Below, piece by piece: positions 1 through 5,326 of a stretch of DNA of 5,326 bases; position 1 is the first letter of the stretch; every line of letters starts with the position of its first letter. The DNA is taken from the NCBI GenBank assembly GCA_946409885.1, contig CAMJYF010000163.1, forward strand, positions 1 through 5,326. The letters are read 5' to 3'. The translations under genes and the position numbers were made by a program. The DNA comes from an uncultured Clostridia bacterium (GTDB lineage Bacteria > Bacillota > Clostridia > Oscillospirales > Acutalibacteraceae). The notes under the pieces were generated by a model. That model was not told where the DNA came from. It did no database searches and was given only the letters and a program-made list of their open reading frames with translations.

Positions 1-339
1 AGTCGCTTCATTCCACACCCAAAAGCTCTCTGCCTTCCTGCTTTCGATGGCGACGACGGAATCAGGGTTTTCCTTTTCGCCGCCGCCCACATTGAACCGG
101 AAGATATCCAATCCCAGGCCGGTCTCTTTGTTGTAAAGCAATGCCGCGATGCGTTCGGCCTCTGTTTCATCTTCTATGTTCTGCGCCCACCAGGCGGCGG
201 AGGTACCAAATCCCTCGTTGGTCTGATAGGTTTCCCATCTGTTGATCTGCAGCGTATGTACCGGCATTTTTCCAACCCATCCCGTTATCGTCAGCATCAT
301 GCTCAGCATAAAGGTCATTATTCTGGTGAGAATGCTCAT
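1..339 (-). CDS. Secreted GH30-like glycoside hydrolase, N-terminal part (runs off left edge)
   Basis: An open frame of 113 codons runs from an ATG at 337-339 to the window edge without a stop. Residues 1 to about 28 (MSILTRIMTFMLSMMLTITG and following) look like a Sec signal peptide: one Arg, then a Met/Leu-rich hydrophobic core. The mature part has GFGTSAAWWAQNI at residues 43-55 and GLGLDIFRFNVGGGE at 74-88. These are the first strand and second strand/loop signatures of clan GH-A family GH30, most like the endo-beta-1,6-galactanase type (GFG-T-S-x-AWWA, then R-x-N-x-GGG). The two catalytic glutamates of GH30 would lie beyond the edge, so activity and subfamily cannot be confirmed. The start is fixed by AAAGGAG 7 nt upstream; later Met codons at 8, 11, 14 and 15 lack such a site and would shorten the signal peptide. 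It is divergent from the GH51 arabinofuranosidase, which suggests joint use on arabinogalactan or a similar arabinose-decorated glycan (inference). A different GH30 subfamily, such as a xylosidase or glucosidase type, is the main alternative. Confidence 0.8.
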   Translation of the reverse strand, partial: MSILTRIMTFMLSMMLTITGWVGKMPVHTLQINRWETYQTNEGFGTSAAWWAQNIEDETEAERIAALLYNKETGLGLDIFRFNVGGGEKENPDSVVAIESRKAESFWVWNEAT

Positions 340-346
340 ATTACGG

Positions 347-353
347 CTCCTTT
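347..353 (-). promoter_or_regulatory. Ribosome binding site of the GH30-like gene
   Basis: Read on the minus strand the bases are AAAGGAG, 7 nt before the ATG at 337-339. This is a good anti-Shine-Dalgarno match at normal spacing. It decides the start among five closely spaced in-frame Met codons. Confidence 0.75.
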
Positions 354-369
354 GTCTTTCATCTTATTT

Positions 370-398
370 ATTATATCTTCTGAATACACATTTTGCAA
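370..398 (-). promoter_or_regulatory. Sigma-A-type promoter for the GH30-like gene
   Basis: On the minus strand, TTGCAA (393-398; 4 of 6 matches to TTGACA) is separated by 17 bp from a perfect TATAAT (370-375). Transcription would begin near 363, leaving a leader of about 24 nt that contains the ribosome binding site. The surrounding sequence is AT-rich. Assignment is by consensus only. Confidence 0.65.
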
Positions 399-416
399 TC
401 CCCGGTACAGAAATAA

Positions 417-446
417 TTGACAGATAGCGATAAAATGTGGTATATT
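417..446 (+). promoter_or_regulatory. Sigma-A-type promoter for the GH51 gene
   Basis: A perfect TTGACA at 417-422 is followed by an 18-bp spacer and TATATT at 441-446. A TG dinucleotide at 438-439 adds an extended -10 element. The predicted start near 453 gives a leader of about 20 nt carrying AGGAGG. The -35 boxes of this promoter and of the leftward promoter are only 18 bp apart (399-416), so a regulator bound between them could control both genes. No convincing operator was recognised there. Confidence 0.75.
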
Positions 447-462
447 CTGAATAGAAAATCTC

Positions 463-468
463 AGGAGG
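463..468 (+). promoter_or_regulatory. Ribosome binding site of the GH51 gene
   Basis: AGGAGG lies 6 nt before the ATG at 475-477. It is a full consensus Shine-Dalgarno and supports 475 as the start. This start also yields a signal-peptide-like N-terminus. Confidence 0.85.
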
Positions 469-474
469 TACGTT

Positions 475-3183
475 ATGAAGTTTGCTGTTATTTCCTTTTT
501 CCGTCGGTTTATCGCTTTTTTTACGTCAGCCCTGTTGCTGCTCTGTCCCTCCCGGTCTCCGCAGGAACCGCCGGAGACCGCTTCACCGCCAAATTCCGTT
601 GCCGCCTATAACGCGGCGGAGGCGGATTACGCGCTGACTGCCGACGTTGACAAAGAAGTTCACCCTATCAGTGACCTGCTTTTCGGCGCCTTCTTTGAGG
701 ATATCAACTTTGCAGGGGACGGCGGTTTGTACGCGGAGATGGTGTCCAACCGTTCCTTCGAGTTCACTTCGTTGGCCGCGGGGGACGGCTTGTTCGGTTA
801 CGCTCCCGTCGGCGGCGCGGCGCTTACACTGACAAAAGACCCTGCCAAGGGGATGAATGAAAACAATCCCACGTACCTTACGGTGACCAACCTCGGCGAT
901 ACACTTGCGGGCGTCGCCAACCGCGGTTTTATGGAAGGGATGGCCGTGAAAGCGGAACAATACCGTTTTTCCGTCTATGCCCGTACAAACGCCTGTCCCG
1001 GAGGGCTGACGGTCCGCCTTTGCGCCGGAGAAGAAACGCTGACAGAAGAGCGCATCCCCTCCGTCGGTTCCTCCTGGCAAAAGTATATCGTACTACTGGA
1101 TTGTCCCCGCGACGCGGCAGACAACGTAACCGTTCAGGTACTGATCGGTCAGGGCAGCGTGGATCTGGACATGGTCTCGCTGTTCCCGGTGAATACCTAT
1201 CGCAACCATGAAAACGGCCTGCGGAAAGATTTGGTGGAAACGCTGGCGGTCATGCAGCCGAAATTTCTCCGCTTCCCCGGTGGCTGCGTCATTGAAGGGG
1301 AGAGCGCGGAGACGGCCTACCACTGGAAGGATACCGTCGGCGTGGACGCTGACGGCGAGCCGCTGCTGTGGAACGGCGTGTACGGCGACGTGGCGGTGAG
1401 AAAGCAGGGGATCAACCTGTGGACGGACTTGGGCGCGTCAGAAGACCCCTATCCCTCTTTTATGAGCTACGGCCTTGGTTTTTATGAGTTCTTCCAGCTG
1501 TGCGAGGATATCGGCGCTGCTCCCGTGCCGGTGCTGACCGCGGGGCTGTACTGTCAGATGCGGGGCAAAAGCCCCGTGCCGATGGATTCCGAGGAGTTCC
1601 GACGGGACGTGCAGGATCTGCTGGACCTGATCGAATTTGCCAACGGCGACGTCTCCACCAAGTGGGGCGCGGTGCGGGCAAGTATGGGCCATCCCGCTCC
1701 CTTTGGCCTTACCATGGTGGCCGTGGGCAACGAGAATGAGGGACAGGTCTATTTTGAGCGGTACGCCGCGTTTCTGGAGGCACTGCATCAGGCGCAGCAG
1801 GAACGGCCGGATGTATACGGCGGCGTGGAGATGCTGTTTTCCTCCGGCGCCAGCGACGGCCTGAACGGCGGCATGTATCTGCCCTCCTATCAGTTTGCGA
1901 AGGACTGGCTGAATGGCTCGGAAGACGTCGCTTCTTTTGCCGGGGCCACCGACCACCACTATTATCAGTCGCCGGAGTGGTTTTTGCAAAACGCCGACTA
2001 TTATGACGAGGGCAACTACAGCCGTACCGTGGCGCATATGACTGATACCGTCTACGGCGGGGCGATTCCCGTTTTCCTGGGGGAATATGCCGCCCGTTCC
2101 AATACGTTGTACGCCGCCCTGGCGGAGGCTGCCTATATGACGGGGCTGGAACGCAACGGCGATATCGTGAAGATGGCCTCCTACGCGCCGCTTTTTGCCA
2201 GCATGACGGCCCGCCACTGGGCGCCGGACCTGATCTGGTTCAACAACCGCACAGTTGCTCCCTCCGTCAACTATGAGGTGCAAAAGCTGTTTTCCACCAA
2301 TACCGGCAGCGTGCTGCTGAAAAGCAGTCTGCTGGGCGCGGGCGTTCCACAAAAGGCGCTTACTGGCCGCGTCGGCGTGGGTACCTGGTATACGGAGGCT
2401 GAATTTGACAATCTCCTTGTCGTCAATACCACCACCGGAAAAACCATTCTGAAGGATTCCTTTACGGCGCCGGATTTCCTGTGGAACTGGGAAAACCCGA
2501 ACAACGGCGATTTTGCGATCAGCGGCGGCGTGCTGCGCCATAAGGGCACGGACATGAACTATTCCGATACCGGCGACGTGGCCTATTACGGCGGCGAGAT
2601 CGGCACGGCCAACTATACCTATACCATTGATGCGAAAAAGACAGACGGCGACGAGGGTTTTCTGATCCCCTTTGCCGTACAGGATAAAGACAACTGCTAT
2701 TTCTGGAATCTGGGCGGCTGGCACAATACGGTTTCCTGTCTGCAAAAGATGGAAAACGGAGCCAAAACCGGGCAGATCCTGAAAACCGTTTCCGATTTTA
2801 CTGTCGAAACCGGTAAAACGTATCACTTGAAAATCGTCGTCAACGGAACCGCGGTGAAATGTTATGCGGACGACGTTCTGCTGATCGATTACGATACCGC
2901 CCACACGGCCGAGGCGGAAGCCTATCAGGTGGTATCGAAAGCGGAAAATGGCGATATCATCATCAAGCTTGTCAACGTGACAGAGCGAAAAAAAACCTTC
3001 GGTGTGCGGCTGAACGGCTTTGATCCCACCGGGTATTCCCTGCAATACACCGCGCTGACCGGTGACAGCATGACGGCAGAGCAGGGGAGCCTCTCCTCCG
3101 GTTCACTGGAGATCCCCGCCGCTTCTTTCAATTTCACCGCCGCCCCGCGAAGCGTCACGGTGTTGCGGTTTACAGCGCATTGA
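475..3183 (+). CDS. Secreted GH51 alpha-L-arabinofuranosidase with inserted concanavalin-like domain
   Basis: This is a complete 902-residue protein predicted to release terminal alpha-L-arabinofuranosyl groups from arabinan, arabinoxylan or arabinogalactan outside the cytoplasm. Residues 1-24 form a basic/hydrophobic signal sequence (RR at 10-11, then FIAFFTSALLLLC), followed by a Pro-rich linker to about 45. HPISDLLFGAFFEDINFAGDG (from 63) starts the GH51 fold. Residues about 130-240 resemble a CBM4_9-type beta-sandwich, as in plant- and Bacteroides-type GH51 enzymes. The catalytic barrel follows: RFPGG at 266-270, acid/base Glu420 in VGNEN, nucleophile Glu537 in FLGEYAA. After GVGTWYTEAEFDN (634-646), about 165 residues (to about 808) form a concanavalin/LamG-like domain with features such as EGFLIPFAVQDKDNCYFWNLGG. 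The usual arabinofuranosidase C-terminal beta-domain then resumes (GDIIIKLVNV at 826) to the end. The insert explains the length above a minimal GH51 of roughly 500 residues. Both catalytic glutamates are intact, so activity is likely; exact substrate is unknown. It is monocistronic and divergent from the GH30-like gene. Confidence 0.95.
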   Translation: MKFAVISFFRRFIAFFTSALLLLCPSRSPQEPPETASPPNSVAAYNAAEADYALTADVDKEVHPISDLLFGAFFEDINFAGDGGLYAEMVSNRSFEFTSLAAGDGLFGYAPVGGAALTLTKDPAKGMNENNPTYLTVTNLGDTLAGVANRGFMEGMAVKAEQYRFSVYARTNACPGGLTVRLCAGEETLTEERIPSVGSSWQKYIVLLDCPRDAADNVTVQVLIGQGSVDLDMVSLFPVNTYRNHENGLRKDLVETLAVMQPKFLRFPGGCVIEGESAETAYHWKDTVGVDADGEPLLWNGVYGDVAVRKQGINLWTDLGASEDPYPSFMSYGLGFYEFFQLCEDIGAAPVPVLTAGLYCQMRGKSPVPMDSEEFRRDVQDLLDLIEFANGDVSTKWGAVRASMGHPAPFGLTMVAVGNENEGQVYFERYAAFLEALHQAQQERPDVYGGVEMLFSSGASDGLNGGMYLPSYQFAKDWLNGSEDVASFAGATDHHYYQSPEWFLQNADYYDEGNYSRTVAHMTDTVYGGAIPVFLGEYAARSNTLYAALAEAAYMTGLERNGDIVKMASYAPLFASMTARHWAPDLIWFNNRTVAPSVNYEVQKLFSTNTGSVLLKSSLLGAGVPQKALTGRVGVGTWYTEAEFDNLLVVNTTTGKTILKDSFTAPDFLWNWENPNNGDFAISGGVLRHKGTDMNYSDTGDVAYYGGEIGTANYTYTIDAKKTDGDEGFLIPFAVQDKDNCYFWNLGGWHNTVSCLQKMENGAKTGQILKTVSDFTVETGKTYHLKIVVNGTAVKCYADDVLLIDYDTAHTAEAEAYQVVSKAENGDIIIKLVNVTERKKTFGVRLNGFDPTGYSLQYTALTGDSMTAEQGSLSSGSLEIPAASFNFTAAPRSVTVLRFTAH

Positions 3184-3224
3184 GAAAGGCTACGTTTTCC
3201 ACAACAAAATTGATTCGCGCAAAA

Positions 3225-3260
3225 AATCGAACGCGTCGGCGGAAGTCGGCGCGTTCGATT
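3225..3260 (-). terminator. Intrinsic terminator of the serC-serA operon in the convergent intergenic region
   Basis: A perfect 11-bp inverted repeat (AATCGAACGCG at 3225-3235, CGCGTTCGATT at 3250-3260) encloses 14 nt. On the minus strand the stem runs straight into six Ts (complement of 3221-3226), a classic Rho-independent terminator 39 nt after the serA stop. On the plus strand the hairpin is also strong: the loop can pair further (two G-U wobbles) down to a GGAA tetraloop. However, it is followed by TTATAAAAATG rather than a U-run, so termination of GH51 transcripts there would be weaker. The hairpin therefore probably serves both convergent units, with the leftward one favoured. Confidence 0.85.
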
Positions 3261-3264
3261 ATAA

Positions 3265-3290
3265 AAATGATCATTTGCTTTAAGTAAAGC
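3265..3290. repeat. Short palindrome and adjacent mini-hairpin downstream of serA
   Basis: A 12-bp perfect palindrome AAATGATCATTT (3265-3276) is directly followed by GCTTT-AAGT-AAAGC (3277-3290), a 5-bp stem with a 4-nt loop. Both lie between the serA stop and the main terminator hairpin. They are AT-rich and could be incidental, or contribute to 3'-end processing of the serA message. No function can be assigned. Confidence 0.4.
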
Positions 3291-3298
3291 GATGATGG

Positions 3299-4456
3299 TC
3301 AGATGATGCGGATGGCCTTCACGGCTTCGATCTGCTTCAGCGATTCCACCGTCTCGTCAGTCAGGGCGTCGTCAGTATCAAACAGGCAATATCCCACGTC
3401 TTTCCTGACGGCGTCAGCCTGGGCGGTCACACGGATGCCGGCGGCTTTCAGCGCGTCTGCCAGAGCGGCGGCACAGCTGCCGCAGGTGACGGCGGCGATC
3501 CTGACCTTACCGGCTCTTTCCATGGAAAGGGCGGGAAAGTTGACGGAATTCTTTACGTTACCGTTCAGCAGATAATCGGACAACTGGCATACCGCCATCA
3601 CGGCGCAGTTTTCCTCTGCTTCCGGGGTGGAAGCGCCCAGGTGCGGGATGGCGATCACGCCCTCCGCGCCCAACTGCTCGTCGGTAGGGAAGTCTGTGGC
3701 GTAGGCCGCGCATTTGCCGCTGGCAAGCGCCGCGAGGATATCGCCGTTGTCCACCAGCTCGCCGCGGGCAAAGTTGAGGATGCGGACGCCGTCCTTTGCT
3801 TTGGCAAGGTTGGCGGCGCAGACGACGCCGCGGGTGGCGTCGTTCAGCGGCGCGTGCAGAGTGATATAATCGGATTTTGTGAAAATATCATCAGTGCTGT
3901 CGGTCAGGGTGATTCCCTCCGCCAGAGCGGCCATGGTGTTATCCGTAATAAAGGGATCGTAACCGAGCACCTCCATGCCCAGTGCCTTGGCGGCGTTTGC
4001 CACCTTGATGCCGATGGCCCCGAGGCCGAACACGCCCAGCGTTTTACCGAGGATCTCCGGCCCGGCGAAATTGCTCTTGCCCTTTTCCACGGCCTTGCCC
4101 ACGTTGGCGCCCTCGCCCTTCAGGGTCTTGCACCACTCCGCGCCGGCCACGATCTTACGGGAAGCAAGGAACAGCGCGCAGATCACAAGCTCTTTCACCG
4201 CGTTGGCGTTGGCGCCGGGGGTGTTGAACACGCAGATGCCGCTCTCCGTGCAGCGGTCGATGGGAATGTTGTTGACGCCCGCGCCCGCCCGCGCGATGGC
4301 CAGCAGATTGTCGCTGAAGGCCATATCGTGCATGGCGGCGGAACGGACGATCACTGCGTCGGGATTCTCAAAGCTGTCGGAACAGGCAAAGCAGTTGGCG
4401 TCAAAATGGGAAAGCCCGCTTTTGCTGATTTTGTTGAGTGTCAGAATATTGAACAT
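3299..4456 (-). CDS. serA: D-3-phosphoglycerate dehydrogenase (SerA) with divergent C-terminal ACT-like domain
   Basis: This cytoplasmic enzyme oxidises 3-phosphoglycerate to 3-phosphohydroxypyruvate with NAD, the first step of serine synthesis. The 385-residue protein is complete. Its substrate-binding part includes ARAGAGVNNIP (55-65) and FNTPGANANAVKEL (77-90). The NAD Rossmann motif is GLGAIG (144-149), with Asp167 in GYDPF as the ribose-binding acid. Conserved LHAPLNDATRG follows at 200-210. The catalytic set of D-2-hydroxyacid dehydrogenases is present: Arg231 (NFARGELVDN), Glu260 (DFPTDEQLG; Asp259 is an alternative) and His272 (IPHLGAST). Residues about 317-385 match the length and pattern of an ACT domain, ending IEAVKAIRII. 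There the serine-contact residues of E. coli SerA appear replaced, and the first loop reads TCGSC (324-328). The start at 4456 is supported by GAGAGG 8 nt upstream. It lies 16 nt after the serC stop, so the two are almost certainly cotranscribed. Function is very secure; feedback behaviour is not. Confidence 0.95.
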   Translation of the reverse strand: MFNILTLNKISKSGLSHFDANCFACSDSFENPDAVIVRSAAMHDMAFSDNLLAIARAGAGVNNIPIDRCTESGICVFNTPGANANAVKELVICALFLASRKIVAGAEWCKTLKGEGANVGKAVEKGKSNFAGPEILGKTLGVFGLGAIGIKVANAAKALGMEVLGYDPFITDNTMAALAEGITLTDSTDDIFTKSDYITLHAPLNDATRGVVCAANLAKAKDGVRILNFARGELVDNGDILAALASGKCAAYATDFPTDEQLGAEGVIAIPHLGASTPEAEENCAVMAVCQLSDYLLNGNVKNSVNFPALSMERAGKVRIAAVTCGSCAAALADALKAAGIRVTAQADAVRKDVGYCLFDTDDALTDETVESLKQIEAVKAIRII

Positions 4457-4464
4457 ACGTTGCG

Positions 4465-4470
4465 CCTCTC
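4465..4470 (-). promoter_or_regulatory. Ribosome binding site of serA within the serC-serA gap
   Basis: On the minus strand GAGAGG sits 8 nt before the serA ATG and just after the serC TGA. It fits inside the 16-nt gap, with no room for a separate promoter, which supports one serC-serA transcript. Confidence 0.7.
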
Positions 4471-4472
4471 GA

Positions 4473-5326
4473 TCAGGAATTGTTCTTCTCGAATTCCTTC
4501 ATGAATTCCACTAATTTCTCCACGCCTTCCAGCGGCATCGCGTTGTACACGGAAGCTCTCATGCCGCCGGTGGTGCGGTGGCCCTTCAGGTTGATAAAGC
4601 CCGCGTCGGTGGCTTCCTTCACAAACTTCGCGTCCAGATCCTTGTCGCCGGTGACGAAGGGAATGTTCATCAGGGAGCGGTCCTCGGGGTTGATAACGCT
4701 CTTGAACATCTTGGAGTGCTCAAAGAAGTCATACAGCAGGTTGGCCTTTTTCACGTTGTTGGCCTTGATGGCCTCCAGACCGCCCTTGTCCTTGATCCAT
4801 TCCAGCACCAGCTTGCACATATAAATGGTCCAGCAGGGGGGCGTGTTGTACAGGGAATTGTTGTCCGCCTGGATCTTGTAGTTCAGCATGGTGGGGGTGC
4901 AGGCCATCTCATTGCCCAGCATATCCTCACGGATGATGCACACCACAAGGCCCGCGGGGGCGATGTTCTTCTGCGCGCCGCCGTAAACCATGGCAAACCT
5001 GGTCACGTCCAGCGGTTCAGACAGGAAGCAGGAGGAGACGTCAGCGATCAGCGGCACGTCGCCCGTATCCGGAATGTAGGGATACTTGGTGCCGTAGATG
5101 GTGTTGTTCATGCAGATATAGAAATAGTCCGCCTCGGGATCGATATCCTCCCTGGTCACCTTGGGGATATAGGAATAGACCTTGTCCTCGGAGGAGGCGA
5201 CAACTCTGGCGTTGCCGTATTTCTTGGCTTCCTGGTAAGCCTTCTTGGCCCAGTTGCCGGTGATGATATAATCCGCTTTGTTGTTCTTGTTCATGAAGTT
5301 CAGCGGGATGGCGGCAAAGTGGGTGG
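4473..5326 (-). CDS. serC: Phosphoserine aminotransferase (SerC), N-terminus cut by the window edge
   Basis: This PLP enzyme converts 3-phosphohydroxypyruvate and glutamate to O-phosphoserine and 2-oxoglutarate, the step after SerA. The open frame continues past the internal Met at 5294 to the edge, reading THFAAIPLNF before MNKN. This matches the SerC segment after the QGGA motif, so the true start lies outside. About 283 residues are visible; the family is about 360 long, so roughly 75-80 are missing. Landmarks, numbered from the Met at 5294: TGNWAKKA (12-19, Trp stacking on PLP), NNTIYGT (63-69), IADVSS with Asp85 contacting the pyridine nitrogen, and the Schiff-base Lys109 in YGGAQKNIAPAG (codon 4968-4970). 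Near the end, GHRTTGGMRASVYNAMP (238-254) is the conserved substrate-phosphate and dimer region. The gene precedes serA in the same operon; its promoter and ribosome binding site are outside the window. Nothing in the visible part suggests inactivation. Confidence 0.95.
   Translation of the reverse strand, partial: THFAAIPLNFMNKNNKADYIITGNWAKKAYQEAKKYGNARVVASSEDKVYSYIPKVTREDIDPEADYFYICMNNTIYGTKYPYIPDTGDVPLIADVSSCFLSEPLDVTRFAMVYGGAQKNIAPAGLVVCIIREDMLGNEMACTPTMLNYKIQADNNSLYNTPPCWTIYMCKLVLEWIKDKGGLEAIKANNVKKANLLYDFFEHSKMFKSVINPEDRSLMNIPFVTGDKDLDAKFVKEATDAGFINLKGHRTTGGMRASVYNAMPLEGVEKLVEFMKEFEKNNS

Noticed and set aside
394..409. Possible operator TGCAATCCCCGGTACA between the divergent promoters
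   Set aside because: Only 4 of 8 position pairs are symmetrical, and the centre does not match LacI-type (CG centre) or AraR-type operator consensus. It is too weak to annotate.
417..611. A 64-codon plus-strand frame starting inside the GH51 promoter
   Set aside because: Its start lies within the -35 box, so the predicted transcript could not include it, and it overlaps the GH51 start in another frame.
1438..3045. A 535-codon open frame on the minus strand opposite the GH51 gene
   Set aside because: It is fully antisense to a gene with intact catalytic motifs, its translation shows no recognisable domain, and such frames arise readily from GC-rich codon bias. No ribosome binding site or promoter was recognised for it.
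3641..4504. Plus-strand open frames of up to 287 codons opposite serA
   Set aside because: They are shadows of the serA coding frame, with no recognisable motifs and low-complexity Ala/Gly/His-rich translations. The minus strand carries the unmistakable SerA.
5292..5294. The ATG at this position as the serC start
   Set aside because: The frame stays open upstream and encodes THFAAIPLNF, a conserved SerC segment. Starting here would also remove the N-terminal part of the fold. It is an internal Met of a truncated gene.
1..5326. CRISPR arrays, tRNA/rRNA genes, insertion sequences, riboswitches or a novel defence system
   Set aside because: No spaced direct repeats, cloverleaf-like sequence, transposase motifs, terminal repeats or structured leaders were seen. 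The window is occupied by four recognisable metabolic genes and short intergenic regions.

Overview
The window looks like chromosomal DNA from a fibre-degrading anaerobic Firmicute, probably a gut Clostridia/Oscillospirales-type bacterium. This rests on moderately GC-rich coding sequence, strong AGGAGG-type ribosome binding sites, AT-rich intergenic promoters, a short ACT-containing SerA paired with SerC, and secreted plant-polysaccharide hydrolases. The taxonomic placement is inference from style, not from a marker gene.

Layout. Positions 1-339 (minus strand) hold the N-terminal part of a secreted GH30-like glycoside hydrolase that runs off the left edge. Positions 340-474 are a divergent intergenic region with two back-to-back sigma-A-type promoters. 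Positions 475-3183 (plus strand) encode a complete 902-residue secreted GH51 alpha-L-arabinofuranosidase with a CBM4_9-like region and a concanavalin-like domain inserted in its C-terminal part. Positions 3184-3298 are the convergent intergenic region; it carries a strong hairpin whose U-tract serves the leftward genes. Positions 3299-4456 (minus) encode D-3-phosphoglycerate dehydrogenase (serA), and 4473-5326 (minus) encode phosphoserine aminotransferase (serC), cut at its N-terminus by the right edge.

How the genes work together. There are two unrelated modules. The left module is a divergent pair of exported carbohydrate-active enzymes: GH51 would remove arabinofuranosyl side chains and the GH30 enzyme would attack a backbone or side chain (its N-terminus resembles the beta-1,6-galactanase-type GH30 group, so arabinogalactan is a plausible target). 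The right module is a leftward serC-serA operon (16-nt gap) that performs the first two steps of serine synthesis from 3-phosphoglycerate; the phosphatase SerB is not in the window.

Nothing here looks like a wholly undescribed system. The points most worth a second look are the SerA ACT domain, which has lost the classical serine-binding residues and carries a Cys-Gly-Ser-Cys motif in their place, and the compact divergent promoter that probably co-regulates the two hydrolases.
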